Positions 57,429 to 64,000 of a stretch of 64,000 nucleotides of DNA are shown here, one piece after another. The DNA is from Alphaproteobacteria bacterium UBA3612 (GTDB lineage Bacteria; Pseudomonadota; Alphaproteobacteria; Sphingomonadales; Sphingomonadaceae). The position numbers and the translations under genes are program-made. The stretch lies in the NCBI GenBank assembly GCA_002375465.1, contig DFLT01000003.1, positions 248,001-312,000 of the forward strand, in the 5' to 3' direction. Numbering within the stretch: the stretch's first letter is position 1; each line of letters begins with the position of its first letter. The notes below the pieces were generated by a model. The model did no database searches. It was not told the origin of the DNA and saw nothing but the letters and a program-made list of their open reading frames with translations.

Positions 57429-59338
57429 TGGCCACGCAAAGCAGCAGCTATCAGGTGGACGGCCTCATCGCCGAGGATATCGACGCCTATCTGGCGCTTC
57501 ACCAGAACAAGTCCCTGCTCCGCTTCATTACATGCGGCAGTGTCGACGACGGAAAATCGACGCTGATCGGGCGCTTGCTGTACGATTCAAAGATGATCTT
57601 TGAAGATCAGCTGGCAAGTCTGGAGGCGGATTCGAAACGCGTCGGCACTCAGGGCCAGGAAATCGACTTTGCATTGCTGGTCGACGGTCTGGCTGCCGAG
57701 CGTGAACAGGGCATCACCATCGATGTCGCGTACCGCTTCTTCGCAACCGAAAAGCGCAAGTTCATCGTCGCCGACACGCCAGGCCACGAACAATATACGC
57801 GCAACATGGTGACGGGCGCATCCACCGCCGACTGCGCCGTGATTCTGATTGACGGGCGCAAGGGTGTGCTGACGCAGACGCGACGCCACAGCTATTTGGC
57901 GCACCTGATCGGAATCAGGCATATCATTCTGGCCGTCAACAAGATGGACCTCGTCGACTATGATGAGAGCCGGTTTGACGAGATCGTCGCGGATTATCGT
58001 GAATTCGCGACATCGATCGGCATCAAGGAGTTCACAGCGATTCCGCTTTCCGGCCTTGCCGGTGACAATATCGCCTCCAAGTCGGAAGAAACGCCCTGGT
58101 ATGATGGCCCGACGCTGATCGAGCATTTGGAAACAATCGAACTCGACAGCGATCGCGATCAGGCGAAACCGTTCCGTATGCCGGTGCAGTGGGTCAACCG
58201 CCCCAACCTTGATTTCCGGGGATTTGCCGGCGTCATCGCGTCCGGCACGCTGCGCCCCGGCGATCCCGTGCGTGTGCTGCCGTCCGGGCGCACATCAACC
58301 GTCGCCCGCATCGTCACGATGGACGGCGATCGGGATGTGGCTGTCGCCGAAGAGTCGGTCACGGTGACTCTCGCCGACGAAATCGACTGCTCTCGCGGCG
58401 ACGTAATCGCCGCCGCCGATGCCCCGCCCCAGACCGCCGATCAGTTTCAGGCGACAATCGTCTGGATGGATGCGGACGAGATGCTGCCGGGCCGCGCCTA
58501 TTGGATGAAAATGGGCACGCGCACGGTCAGCGCCACGGTGCAAGAGCCGAAACATGCCGTCGACATGAATTCACTCGCCGAGCTGTCGGTGAAAACACTC
58601 GGACTGAACGACATCGGCGTCTGCGAAGTCTATACCGACCGCGACATTGCGTTCGAACCCTATGAGGAAAATCACGACCTCGGTGGGTTCATCCTGATAG
58701 ACAAGATGACAAATGCGACGGTCGCTGCGGGCATGCTCGATTTTGCACTGCGTCGTAGTCAGAATGTCCATTGGCAGGCGGTCGATGTCACGCGGGAGGC
58801 GCATGCGTCGATCAAAAACCAGAAACCATGCGTGCTATGGTTCACAGGTCTTTCCGGTTCTGGCAAATCGACCATTGCCAACCTCGTCGAAAAGAAACTG
58901 CACGTGATGGGCCGCCACACGTTCCTGCTGGACGGAGACAATATTCGTCACGGTCTAAACAGGGATCTCGGCTTCACGGATGCGGATCGGATCGAGAATA
59001 TCCGCCGCATCGGCGATGTCGCAAAGTTGATGGCGGATGCGGGCCTGATCGTCCTCACCGCCTTCATCTCTCCGTTCCGCGCAGAACGCGACATGGTCCG
59101 CGCCATCCTGCCGGAAGGCGAGTTTATGGAGGTGTTCATCAACACGCCGTTGGAAGTCGCCGAAGGACGCGACACAAAGGGCCTTTATGCAAAGGCACGT
59201 CAAGGCAAGCTGAAGAACTTCACGGGTATCGACAGCCCCTATGAGCCGCCAGAAAACCCTGACATAGAGGTCGACACGACGAAAATGAGCGCGGAGGACG
59301 CGGCCGAGGCCATCGTTCAACGCGTACTCGGTCGCTGA
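57428..59338 (+). CDS. cysNC: Bifunctional sulfate adenylyltransferase subunit 1/APS kinase
   Basis: This 636-residue fusion has an EF-Tu-like GTPase in the first part, with GSVDDGKST at residues 37-45, DTPGHEQYTRNM and NKMDL. A C-terminal APS kinase has its P-loop GLSGSGKST at residues 474-482, then DGDNIRHGLNRDLGF and FISPFRAERD. It activates sulfate to APS and phosphorylates it to PAPS, the donor for the sulfotransferase at 13142-14323 as well as for assimilation. Both domains look intact. Confidence 0.96.
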   Translation: MATQSSSYQVDGLIAEDIDAYLALHQNKSLLRFITCGSVDDGKSTLIGRLLYDSKMIFEDQLASLEADSKRVGTQGQEIDFALLVDGLAAEREQGITIDVAYRFFATEKRKFIVADTPGHEQYTRNMVTGASTADCAVILIDGRKGVLTQTRRHSYLAHLIGIRHIILAVNKMDLVDYDESRFDEIVADYREFATSIGIKEFTAIPLSGLAGDNIASKSEETPWYDGPTLIEHLETIELDSDRDQAKPFRMPVQWVNRPNLDFRGFAGVIASGTLRPGDPVRVLPSGRTSTVARIVTMDGDRDVAVAEESVTVTLADEIDCSRGDVIAAADAPPQTADQFQATIVWMDADEMLPGRAYWMKMGTRTVSATVQEPKHAVDMNSLAELSVKTLGLNDIGVCEVYTDRDIAFEPYEENHDLGGFILIDKMTNATVAAGMLDFALRRSQNVHWQAVDVTREAHASIKNQKPCVLWFTGLSGSGKSTIANLVEKKLHVMGRHTFLLDGDNIRHGLNRDLGFTDADRIENIRRIGDVAKLMADAGLIVLTAFISPFRAERDMVRAILPEGEFMEVFINTPLEVAEGRDTKGLYAKARQGKLKNFTGIDSPYEPPENPDIEVDTTKMSAEDAAEAIVQRVLGR

Positions 59339-59358
59339 CCGACATCGGCCCAAAGGAG

Positions 59359-60498
59359 ATGAATGTGGCACCGACGATCGAGCACTATCTGGCAACGCCT
59401 GAGGAGCTGATCGAAGAGGCGCGCAATGGCCGCATGTTCATCCTGGTGGATGACGAGGATCGCGAAAATGAGGGCGATCTCGTCATTCCGGGCCAGATGG
59501 CGACGCCCGATGCCGTCAATTTCATGGCCAGTCACGGGCGCGGCCTGATCTGCCTGGCCCTGACCAGTGCCCGGGTGCGCGAGCTTGGCCTGGAATTGAT
59601 GAGCGCCAATAACCGCACCCGGCACAGCACGGCCTTCACCACCTCGATCGAGGCGGCAGAGGGCGTCACCACAGGCATTTCCGCCGCCGACAGGGCACGC
59701 ACCATATCCGTGGCAATCGACGCCTCCCGCGGTGCCGATGCGATCGTTACACCGGGCCACGTCTTTCCCCTGATCGCCCGCGACGGCGGCGTTCTGGTTC
59801 GCGCCGGCCATACGGAGGCGGCAGTGGATGTTTCGCGTCTTGCGGGACTCAACCCCTCCGGCGTCATCTGTGAAATCATGCGCGATGACGGCACGATGGC
59901 GCGGCTGGACGATCTGATCCCGTTTGCCAGGGAACATAAGCTGAAGATCGGCACGATCCGCGACCTGATCGCCTATCGCCGCAAACACGACCACAATATC
60001 GTCAAAACTGCCGAAACCAGTTTTGACAGTGTCTACGGTGGCGACTGGCGCGCCATCACCTATCGCAACAAGGCGGTAGGCACCGAGACGCTGGCGCTGG
60101 TGAAGGGACAGATCGATCCCGACACGCCGACCCTCGTTCGAATGCACACGCTCAACATCTTCAACGACAGCCTGGGCGAGCGGTCCGACCGCACCGGCCT
60201 GCTGCAGGGTGCGATGCGCCAGATCGAGGAGGCGGGGCGCGGGGTCGTCGTCATCGTCAACCGGGTGATGGAAAATGCCATGACCACGGTCGTTCAGTTG
60301 AAGGCGGGCCATGCCGCGCCGGGGCAGCCCGAAATGGGCGAACTGCGCGATTACGGCATCGGTGCGCAGATCCTGTCAGAGCTGGGCGTGCAGGACATGG
60401 TCCTGCTGACCAATTCGCACCACACGCTGGTGGCGCTGGCGGGATATGGCCTGAACATCGTCGGAGAGCAGGCGATTTCGTCGGCGGAACCTGCCTGA
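59359..60498 (+). CDS. ribB: 3,4-dihydroxy-2-butanone-4-phosphate synthase with degenerate RibA-like domain
   Basis: This is a 379-residue protein starting at ATG 59359. GTG 59365 sits better relative to AAAGGAG. The N-terminal RibB domain is intact (VDDEDRENEGDL, RHSTAFTTSIEA, GHVFPLIA, RAGHTEAAVDV). The C-terminal half resembles GTP cyclohydrolase II, but the zinc-binding cysteines are missing: the region reads VRMHTLNIFNDSLGERSD. It therefore makes only the four-carbon unit of riboflavin, like the RibBX proteins known from other proteobacteria. A separate RibA should exist. A supply of flavin suits the many flavoenzymes nearby, but this gene is probably housekeeping. Confidence 0.93.
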   Translation: MNVAPTIEHYLATPEELIEEARNGRMFILVDDEDRENEGDLVIPGQMATPDAVNFMASHGRGLICLALTSARVRELGLELMSANNRTRHSTAFTTSIEAAEGVTTGISAADRARTISVAIDASRGADAIVTPGHVFPLIARDGGVLVRAGHTEAAVDVSRLAGLNPSGVICEIMRDDGTMARLDDLIPFAREHKLKIGTIRDLIAYRRKHDHNIVKTAETSFDSVYGGDWRAITYRNKAVGTETLALVKGQIDPDTPTLVRMHTLNIFNDSLGERSDRTGLLQGAMRQIEEAGRGVVVIVNRVMENAMTTVVQLKAGHAAPGQPEMGELRDYGIGAQILSELGVQDMVLLTNSHHTLVALAGYGLNIVGEQAISSAEPA

Positions 60499-60532
60499 AC
60501 CAGGCTTCCTGAAATGTGGGCCTGATTTCGAC

Positions 60533-60568
60533 GGGGCGGTGGCAGCGCGTCTGCGCTGCCACCGCCCC
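60533..60568. terminator. Strong bidirectional hairpin terminator
   Basis: A perfect 15-bp inverted repeat (GGGGCGGTGGCAGCG and its complement) with a 6-base loop CGTCTG lies between the convergent ribB and serine-hydrolase genes, ending 7 bases before the latter's stop codon. It lacks a long T run, so it may need Rho or act as a symmetrical stem terminator for both genes. Confidence 0.8.
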
Positions 60569-60575
60569 TAATCCA

Positions 60576-62657
60576 TCAGAAGCTGGCGCCGATATAGAGC
60601 AGCCCTGCGACCCACACGGCCCAGGCAACCAACACTGCGGAAATCAGCAGCAGCAGCGCCCACAGCTTCGCCTTCCAGTCGCGAGTGCCGGACCATGTGC
60701 GCACCAGGTTCCACGCCAGGGCAAGGATCCCGGCGATCAGGGCGATGATCCCGAAAATCTGCAACAGGATCAGCAGCCAGTCCAGGCCGCCGCCGGATAC
60801 CGCATCCCCCTGCGCCGCAGACGCCAGGAATATGCCCCAGGCCAGGACGACGGCAACAACGGCCAGCACCCCCCAGCGGCTTGCCCGATAAGCCCGCAGA
60901 TCCGGCCGGGATAGTGACAGCGCAGTGCCGAAATGGCGACGAACGCGCGCGCGGATGGGCCACAACAGGATCGTCAGGACGAGGATACCCAGACCGATAC
61001 CGGCCGCGGGCAACAGCCAGGCGCCGTTGGCGTACCATGCAGGGCGCGTGAACACCATGAAGGGGGAGAACATGTCGAACGACCAGATATAGGGCTGGCC
61101 GTCGCGCAATTTGGCAATCAAACGGTCATTGGTGACCGGGTCCTGCCATGTGAAGGGCGCGACCTCTATCCACTCGCGCGCACCGCCGCCGGGGGTGGTG
61201 AGGCCCGGTATGGAGAGTTTGCCATCGGCAGTGACGATAATTTTTGTCTGTCCCAAAAGGCCCAGCAGCGCGGCCCAGTTCGATTCCGACCGGCGCGACA
61301 CCTGCCAATTTCCCGCCATCAGTGACGCATGTTCAAGCTGCGTCTCTGCATCGAGAGCCGACGGCATGGGCGGACCGGGGAAATAGCGGTCGGCAAAATC
61401 GTGGAACAGCGCATAGCGAAGATTGCCGGACGCCCCCTCCCGCCCGGCGCTGTTGAACGACACGTAGAAGCCCGTGTCCTCATCCAGAAAGAGGTGCAGA
61501 GACGTGTGAAAATCCGCTGTGTCGCCCAGATGGGCGATGACCTTGCGGCCATTCACGTTGGTTTCGAAGAATCCAAGCTGCATGCGGTTCAGGCCGGGAA
61601 TGATCGTGGTGGGCGAATCGTGCATCATCTCCACCGTGCGCGGCTGAAGTATCCTTTGCCCGTCCAGTTCACCGTCATTCAGGTGCGCCAGCATGAAGCG
61701 GCCCATGTCCACGCCGGGCGATGACAGCGATCCGGCCGGTGCCGGGCCGACAAATTCGAACGACCGCGCCGGTTCGCTGGCACGCGAATAACCCTTTGAC
61801 ATCAGAGGCTCCAGCTCCGACGGCAGGGGCTGGCGGAACGTCGAGCGCGTCATGCGCAGCGGCGCAAAGATATGACGCTCTATATAGTCGTCGAACGGTT
61901 CGCCGGACACCCGCTGAACAATATAACCGGCAAGCGAAGTCGCATAATTCGAATAAGCGGGCGTGGTGCCGGGTGAGAAAATCCGCTCCGGAATCCACGC
62001 CTTCAGCAGTTCATCATATGCGGGCACCAGATCGCCATCGCGCATGATGACGGCCTTGCCCTGCTCCTCAAAGCCGGCAGTGTGCTGCATGATATTGCGC
62101 ATGGTGACGGGTTCACCGTCGCGGGCCGGAATCTCGAAATCGAGATAGCGGTTAACATCGGCATCGAGGTCGATTTCGCCGCGCTCGACAAGCTGCATGA
62201 CGGCGGTCCAGGTAAAGAGCTTCGAAACCGAACCGGGCCGGAACAGCGTGGTTTCCGGGTCTACAGGCCGACGCGCCGCGACATCCGAATAGCCATAGCC
62301 ACGCTCTGCTAGGAACTCGCCATCCTTCACCACGACCACCACGGCGCCAGCGATATCCGCGCTTTTCAACGCATATTCCATATAGCCGTCCAGCCACGTC
62401 ACGAGGTCATCGCGCGTAAGCGGATGCGCACCGTCGCGGGTGCTTGAGGTGCTGGCCGACCGCGCGGCATCTGCTGCACTGGCGGCGCTGTCCGCAGCGT
62501 CGAGAGCGGCGGCGGGGGAGTCCCCGCCGGGGCCAGGTGCAGGCGCAGGCTGAGCCTGCTGCACTTGCGGTTCCTGAGCGACCTGCCCCGACACATTCGT
62601 CGAGAACGGCAACAGGCAGGCAGCCGCTGCAATGGTCCATGAAAGCATTTGTTTCAT
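60576..62657 (-). CDS. Beta-lactamase/PBP-family serine hydrolase with C-terminal membrane domain
   Basis: The start chosen is ATG 62657 after GGGGGAAG, giving 693 residues. A signal peptide (about residues 1-24) and an Ala/Pro/Gln-rich linker of about 50 residues precede a class C beta-lactamase-like domain. This domain has SVSK (nucleophile Ser and Lys in PGSVSKLFT), YSN in PAYSNYATS and a HLGD motif. The last 170 residues contain four predicted membrane helices. The active site is periplasmic. The protein could be an esterase, peptidase or lactamase-related hydrolase. It is not obviously linked to steroid genes. Confidence 0.87.
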   Translation of the reverse strand: MKQMLSWTIAAAACLLPFSTNVSGQVAQEPQVQQAQPAPAPGPGGDSPAAALDAADSAASAADAARSASTSSTRDGAHPLTRDDLVTWLDGYMEYALKSADIAGAVVVVVKDGEFLAERGYGYSDVAARRPVDPETTLFRPGSVSKLFTWTAVMQLVERGEIDLDADVNRYLDFEIPARDGEPVTMRNIMQHTAGFEEQGKAVIMRDGDLVPAYDELLKAWIPERIFSPGTTPAYSNYATSLAGYIVQRVSGEPFDDYIERHIFAPLRMTRSTFRQPLPSELEPLMSKGYSRASEPARSFEFVGPAPAGSLSSPGVDMGRFMLAHLNDGELDGQRILQPRTVEMMHDSPTTIIPGLNRMQLGFFETNVNGRKVIAHLGDTADFHTSLHLFLDEDTGFYVSFNSAGREGASGNLRYALFHDFADRYFPGPPMPSALDAETQLEHASLMAGNWQVSRRSESNWAALLGLLGQTKIIVTADGKLSIPGLTTPGGGAREWIEVAPFTWQDPVTNDRLIAKLRDGQPYIWSFDMFSPFMVFTRPAWYANGAWLLPAAGIGLGILVLTILLWPIRARVRRHFGTALSLSRPDLRAYRASRWGVLAVVAVVLAWGIFLASAAQGDAVSGGGLDWLLILLQIFGIIALIAGILALAWNLVRTWSGTRDWKAKLWALLLLISAVLVAWAVWVAGLLYIGASF

Positions 62658-62829
62658 CGTCTTCCCCCGTCCAATGAAATTTGCGTCGCAACGCATAGCG
62701 CGTATTGGCCCTTCTCAAAACAGCAAATTATTTTCGCCCGGGAGACGCAATGTCTTGCCCGCTTCCCGTTGCAAGCCGCCGTCACCGGGTGCACTAGGCC
62801 CGCAAGACGAGCATCAGGGAAGGACGTCC

Positions 62830-63852
62830 ATGCTGAAGATTTTTGACGAGCGCCAATTGCTTCATGCGCCGCTGAGAGAATTGCACAATGGCGACTGGGC
62901 GCCGTTCAGTGAAACGCCGCAACGCGCGCGAGATATCGTGGCGAGCTTAGGAGCCACCCAAACGCCACGGGATTTTGGCGAAGACCCGATCCGCGCGGTC
63001 CACGATGGCGATTATGTCGATTTCCTGAAAGCGGCACATGCAGACTGGCGGGCAAGCGGCAGAACGGGCGACGCGATCGGCTATACCTTTCCCGTGGTGG
63101 GGCGGCGTCCGCTGGACCTGACGCGGATCGATGCCCGCATCGGCGCCTATTCCTTCGACGCCGCAACGCCGATTGCAGAGGGGACGTGGGAGACCGTCTA
63201 TTGGTCGGCGCAATGCGCCCTGACCGCGTGCGACCAACTGCTGACCGAGCCCGACAGAAAGACGGTCTTTGCCCTGTGCCGACCGCCGGGCCACCATGCC
63301 GGGCGCGATTATATGGGCGGATATTGCTATCTGAACAATGTGGCCATTGCGGCGCAGCATGCGCGCGGCCAGCATTCCCGCCGGGTGGCGATCCTGGATG
63401 TGGATTATCACCATGGCAATGGTACGCAGGACATCTTCTACCGCGACAAGGACGTGTTCTTTGCCTCGATCCATGCCGATCCGAAGACGGACTATCCGTT
63501 TTACTGGGGCCACGAGGATGAAACCGGCGAGGGGCCGGGTGAGGGCACGACGCTGAACCTGCCGCTGCCACAGGGTACGGCATGGAGCAGTTACAAGACC
63601 GCGCTGGCGCGTGCGCTGTCCGCCATCACGGAATGGGGGGCCGATTTCCTGATCCTGTCATTCGGGGCAGATACCTATGCCGAGGATCCGATTTCCCATT
63701 TCCAACTGCAGACGGCCGATTTCCAGAGGATGGGCGCTGACATCGCGGCACTGAAACTGCCGACGCTGATCGTGATGGAGGGTGGTTATGCGGTCGGCGA
63801 TCTGGGCAAAAACGTCGATTCGTTTCTGTTGGGGATCGAGCGCGAAGCGTAA
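62830..63852 (+). CDS. Histone deacetylase-family amidohydrolase (acetylpolyamine type)
   Basis: The start chosen is ATG 62830, six bases after GGGAAGGA, giving 340 residues. The frame open from 62632 is too long at the N-terminus. The catalytic and zinc-binding wording is RPPGHHAGRDYMGGYCYLNN, then DVDYHHGNGTQDIFY with the zinc ligands, and SFGADTYAEDP near residue 278. Bacterial members remove acetyl groups from acetylated polyamines or lysine-like amines. It lies beyond a 172-base intergenic gap and appears unrelated to the steroid operons. Confidence 0.9.
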   Translation: MLKIFDERQLLHAPLRELHNGDWAPFSETPQRARDIVASLGATQTPRDFGEDPIRAVHDGDYVDFLKAAHADWRASGRTGDAIGYTFPVVGRRPLDLTRIDARIGAYSFDAATPIAEGTWETVYWSAQCALTACDQLLTEPDRKTVFALCRPPGHHAGRDYMGGYCYLNNVAIAAQHARGQHSRRVAILDVDYHHGNGTQDIFYRDKDVFFASIHADPKTDYPFYWGHEDETGEGPGEGTTLNLPLPQGTAWSSYKTALARALSAITEWGADFLILSFGADTYAEDPISHFQLQTADFQRMGADIAALKLPTLIVMEGGYAVGDLGKNVDSFLLGIEREA

Positions 63853-63857
63853 AAGGC

Positions 63858-63877
63858 GACACCATTCCGGCGGTGTC
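63858..63877 (+). terminator. Possible hairpin terminator
   Basis: GACACC and GGTGTC form a 6-bp stem with an 8-base loop, starting 6 bases after the amidohydrolase stop, with two further G-C pairs beyond a mismatch. No T run follows. The remaining 123 bases to the window end show no convincing gene start or motif. Confidence 0.4.
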
Positions 63878-64000
63878 CCCAAGCCCTGATCCGGCGAAGC
63901 GGACACCCCGACGCTCGGGCCGAACCGGACAAAACGCACACTCAGCGCGCGCGCGTGAGACGCGCACGATCATTCGTCATCAATGAGAAAGACCTCTGCC

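Noticed and set aside
59800..60498. Functional GTP cyclohydrolase II domain in the RibB protein
   Set aside because: The cysteines that bind zinc in RibA are absent, so only the RibB activity is supported.
1..64000. Insertion sequences, CRISPR arrays, tRNA or prophage genes
   Set aside because: No transposase or integrase reading frame, no regularly spaced repeats, and no tRNA-like cloverleaf was recognised. A covariance-model scan was not possible.

Overview
The window reads as a dense accessory catabolic region of an alphaproteobacterium, most likely a sphingomonad (Sphingomonadales). This rests on high GC, two large TonB-dependent receptors embedded in catabolic operons, a RibB with a degenerate RibA-like domain, and mosaics of SDR, SnoaL/NTF2-like, DUF1214-like, EthD and Old Yellow Enzyme genes with many 4-nt ATGA overlaps. 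No tRNA, rRNA, insertion sequence or CRISPR array was seen. Coding density is very high and no gene-free stretch exceeds 300 bases.

The theme is steroid (sterol, bile-salt or steroid-hormone) breakdown. The clearest markers are a ketosteroid isomerase with Tyr14/Asp38/Asp99 in the classical positions (3480-3869), a Delta1-type ketosteroid dehydrogenase (20626-22323), a Delta4-(5alpha)-type ketosteroid dehydrogenase (26544-28040), an IpdF-like reductase of ring C/D degradation (2232-3014), and an operon for ring A/B cleavage products, hsaA-hsaD-hsaE-hsaG-hsaF (32842 down to 28037). Three SnoaL-fold proteins (14320-14772, 40674-41153, 55932-56471) keep all five active-site residues of the bile-acid 7alpha-dehydratase BaiE. 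They suggest removal of hydroxyl groups from hydroxysteroids such as bile salts. The extradiol dioxygenase (HsaC), the HsaA reductase partner (HsaB) and any KshA-type or P450 hydroxylase are not in the window.

Layout: 1-5849 (+) holds thiolase, SDR, acyl-CoA dehydrogenase, IpdF-like SDR, MaoC, KSI, thiolase and SDR (beta-oxidation-like and ring C/D work). 5882-12181 (-) holds three SDRs, an Fe-S OYE-type reductase, a DUF1214-like protein, SnoaL and acyl-CoA dehydrogenase. 12352-15572 (+) holds SDR, sulfotransferase, BaiE-like and SDR. 15667-20493 (-) holds SDRs, SnoaL proteins and OYE. 20626-26437 holds KstD, esterase, LuxR regulator, SDR and an LLM flavoenzyme. 26544-32842 (-) is the hsa operon. 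33062-39759 (+) holds a TonB receptor, FAD dehydrogenase, two SDRs and two overlapping Lrp/AsnC regulators. 39764-47297 holds EthD, SnoaL, BaiE-like, SRPBCC, haloalkane-dehalogenase-like, SDR and OYE genes. 47453-52691 (+) is a TonB receptor, sulfatase and MFS transporter unit. 52702-56471 holds an AraC regulator divergent from DUF1214-like, SDR and BaiE-like genes. From 56484 to the end the content turns to housekeeping: cysD, cysNC, ribB, a membrane serine hydrolase and an HDAC-family amidohydrolase.

Inferred joint action: TonB receptors and the MFS protein import steroids, the sulfatase removes sulfate esters, SDRs oxidise or reduce ring hydroxyl and keto groups, BaiE-like proteins dehydrate, OYEs saturate the resulting enones, KSI and the KSTDs desaturate ring A, and HsaA/D/E/F/G together with the acyl-CoA enzymes degrade the opened rings. 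Family assignments come from reading motifs and from memory of reference proteins. No database search was run.
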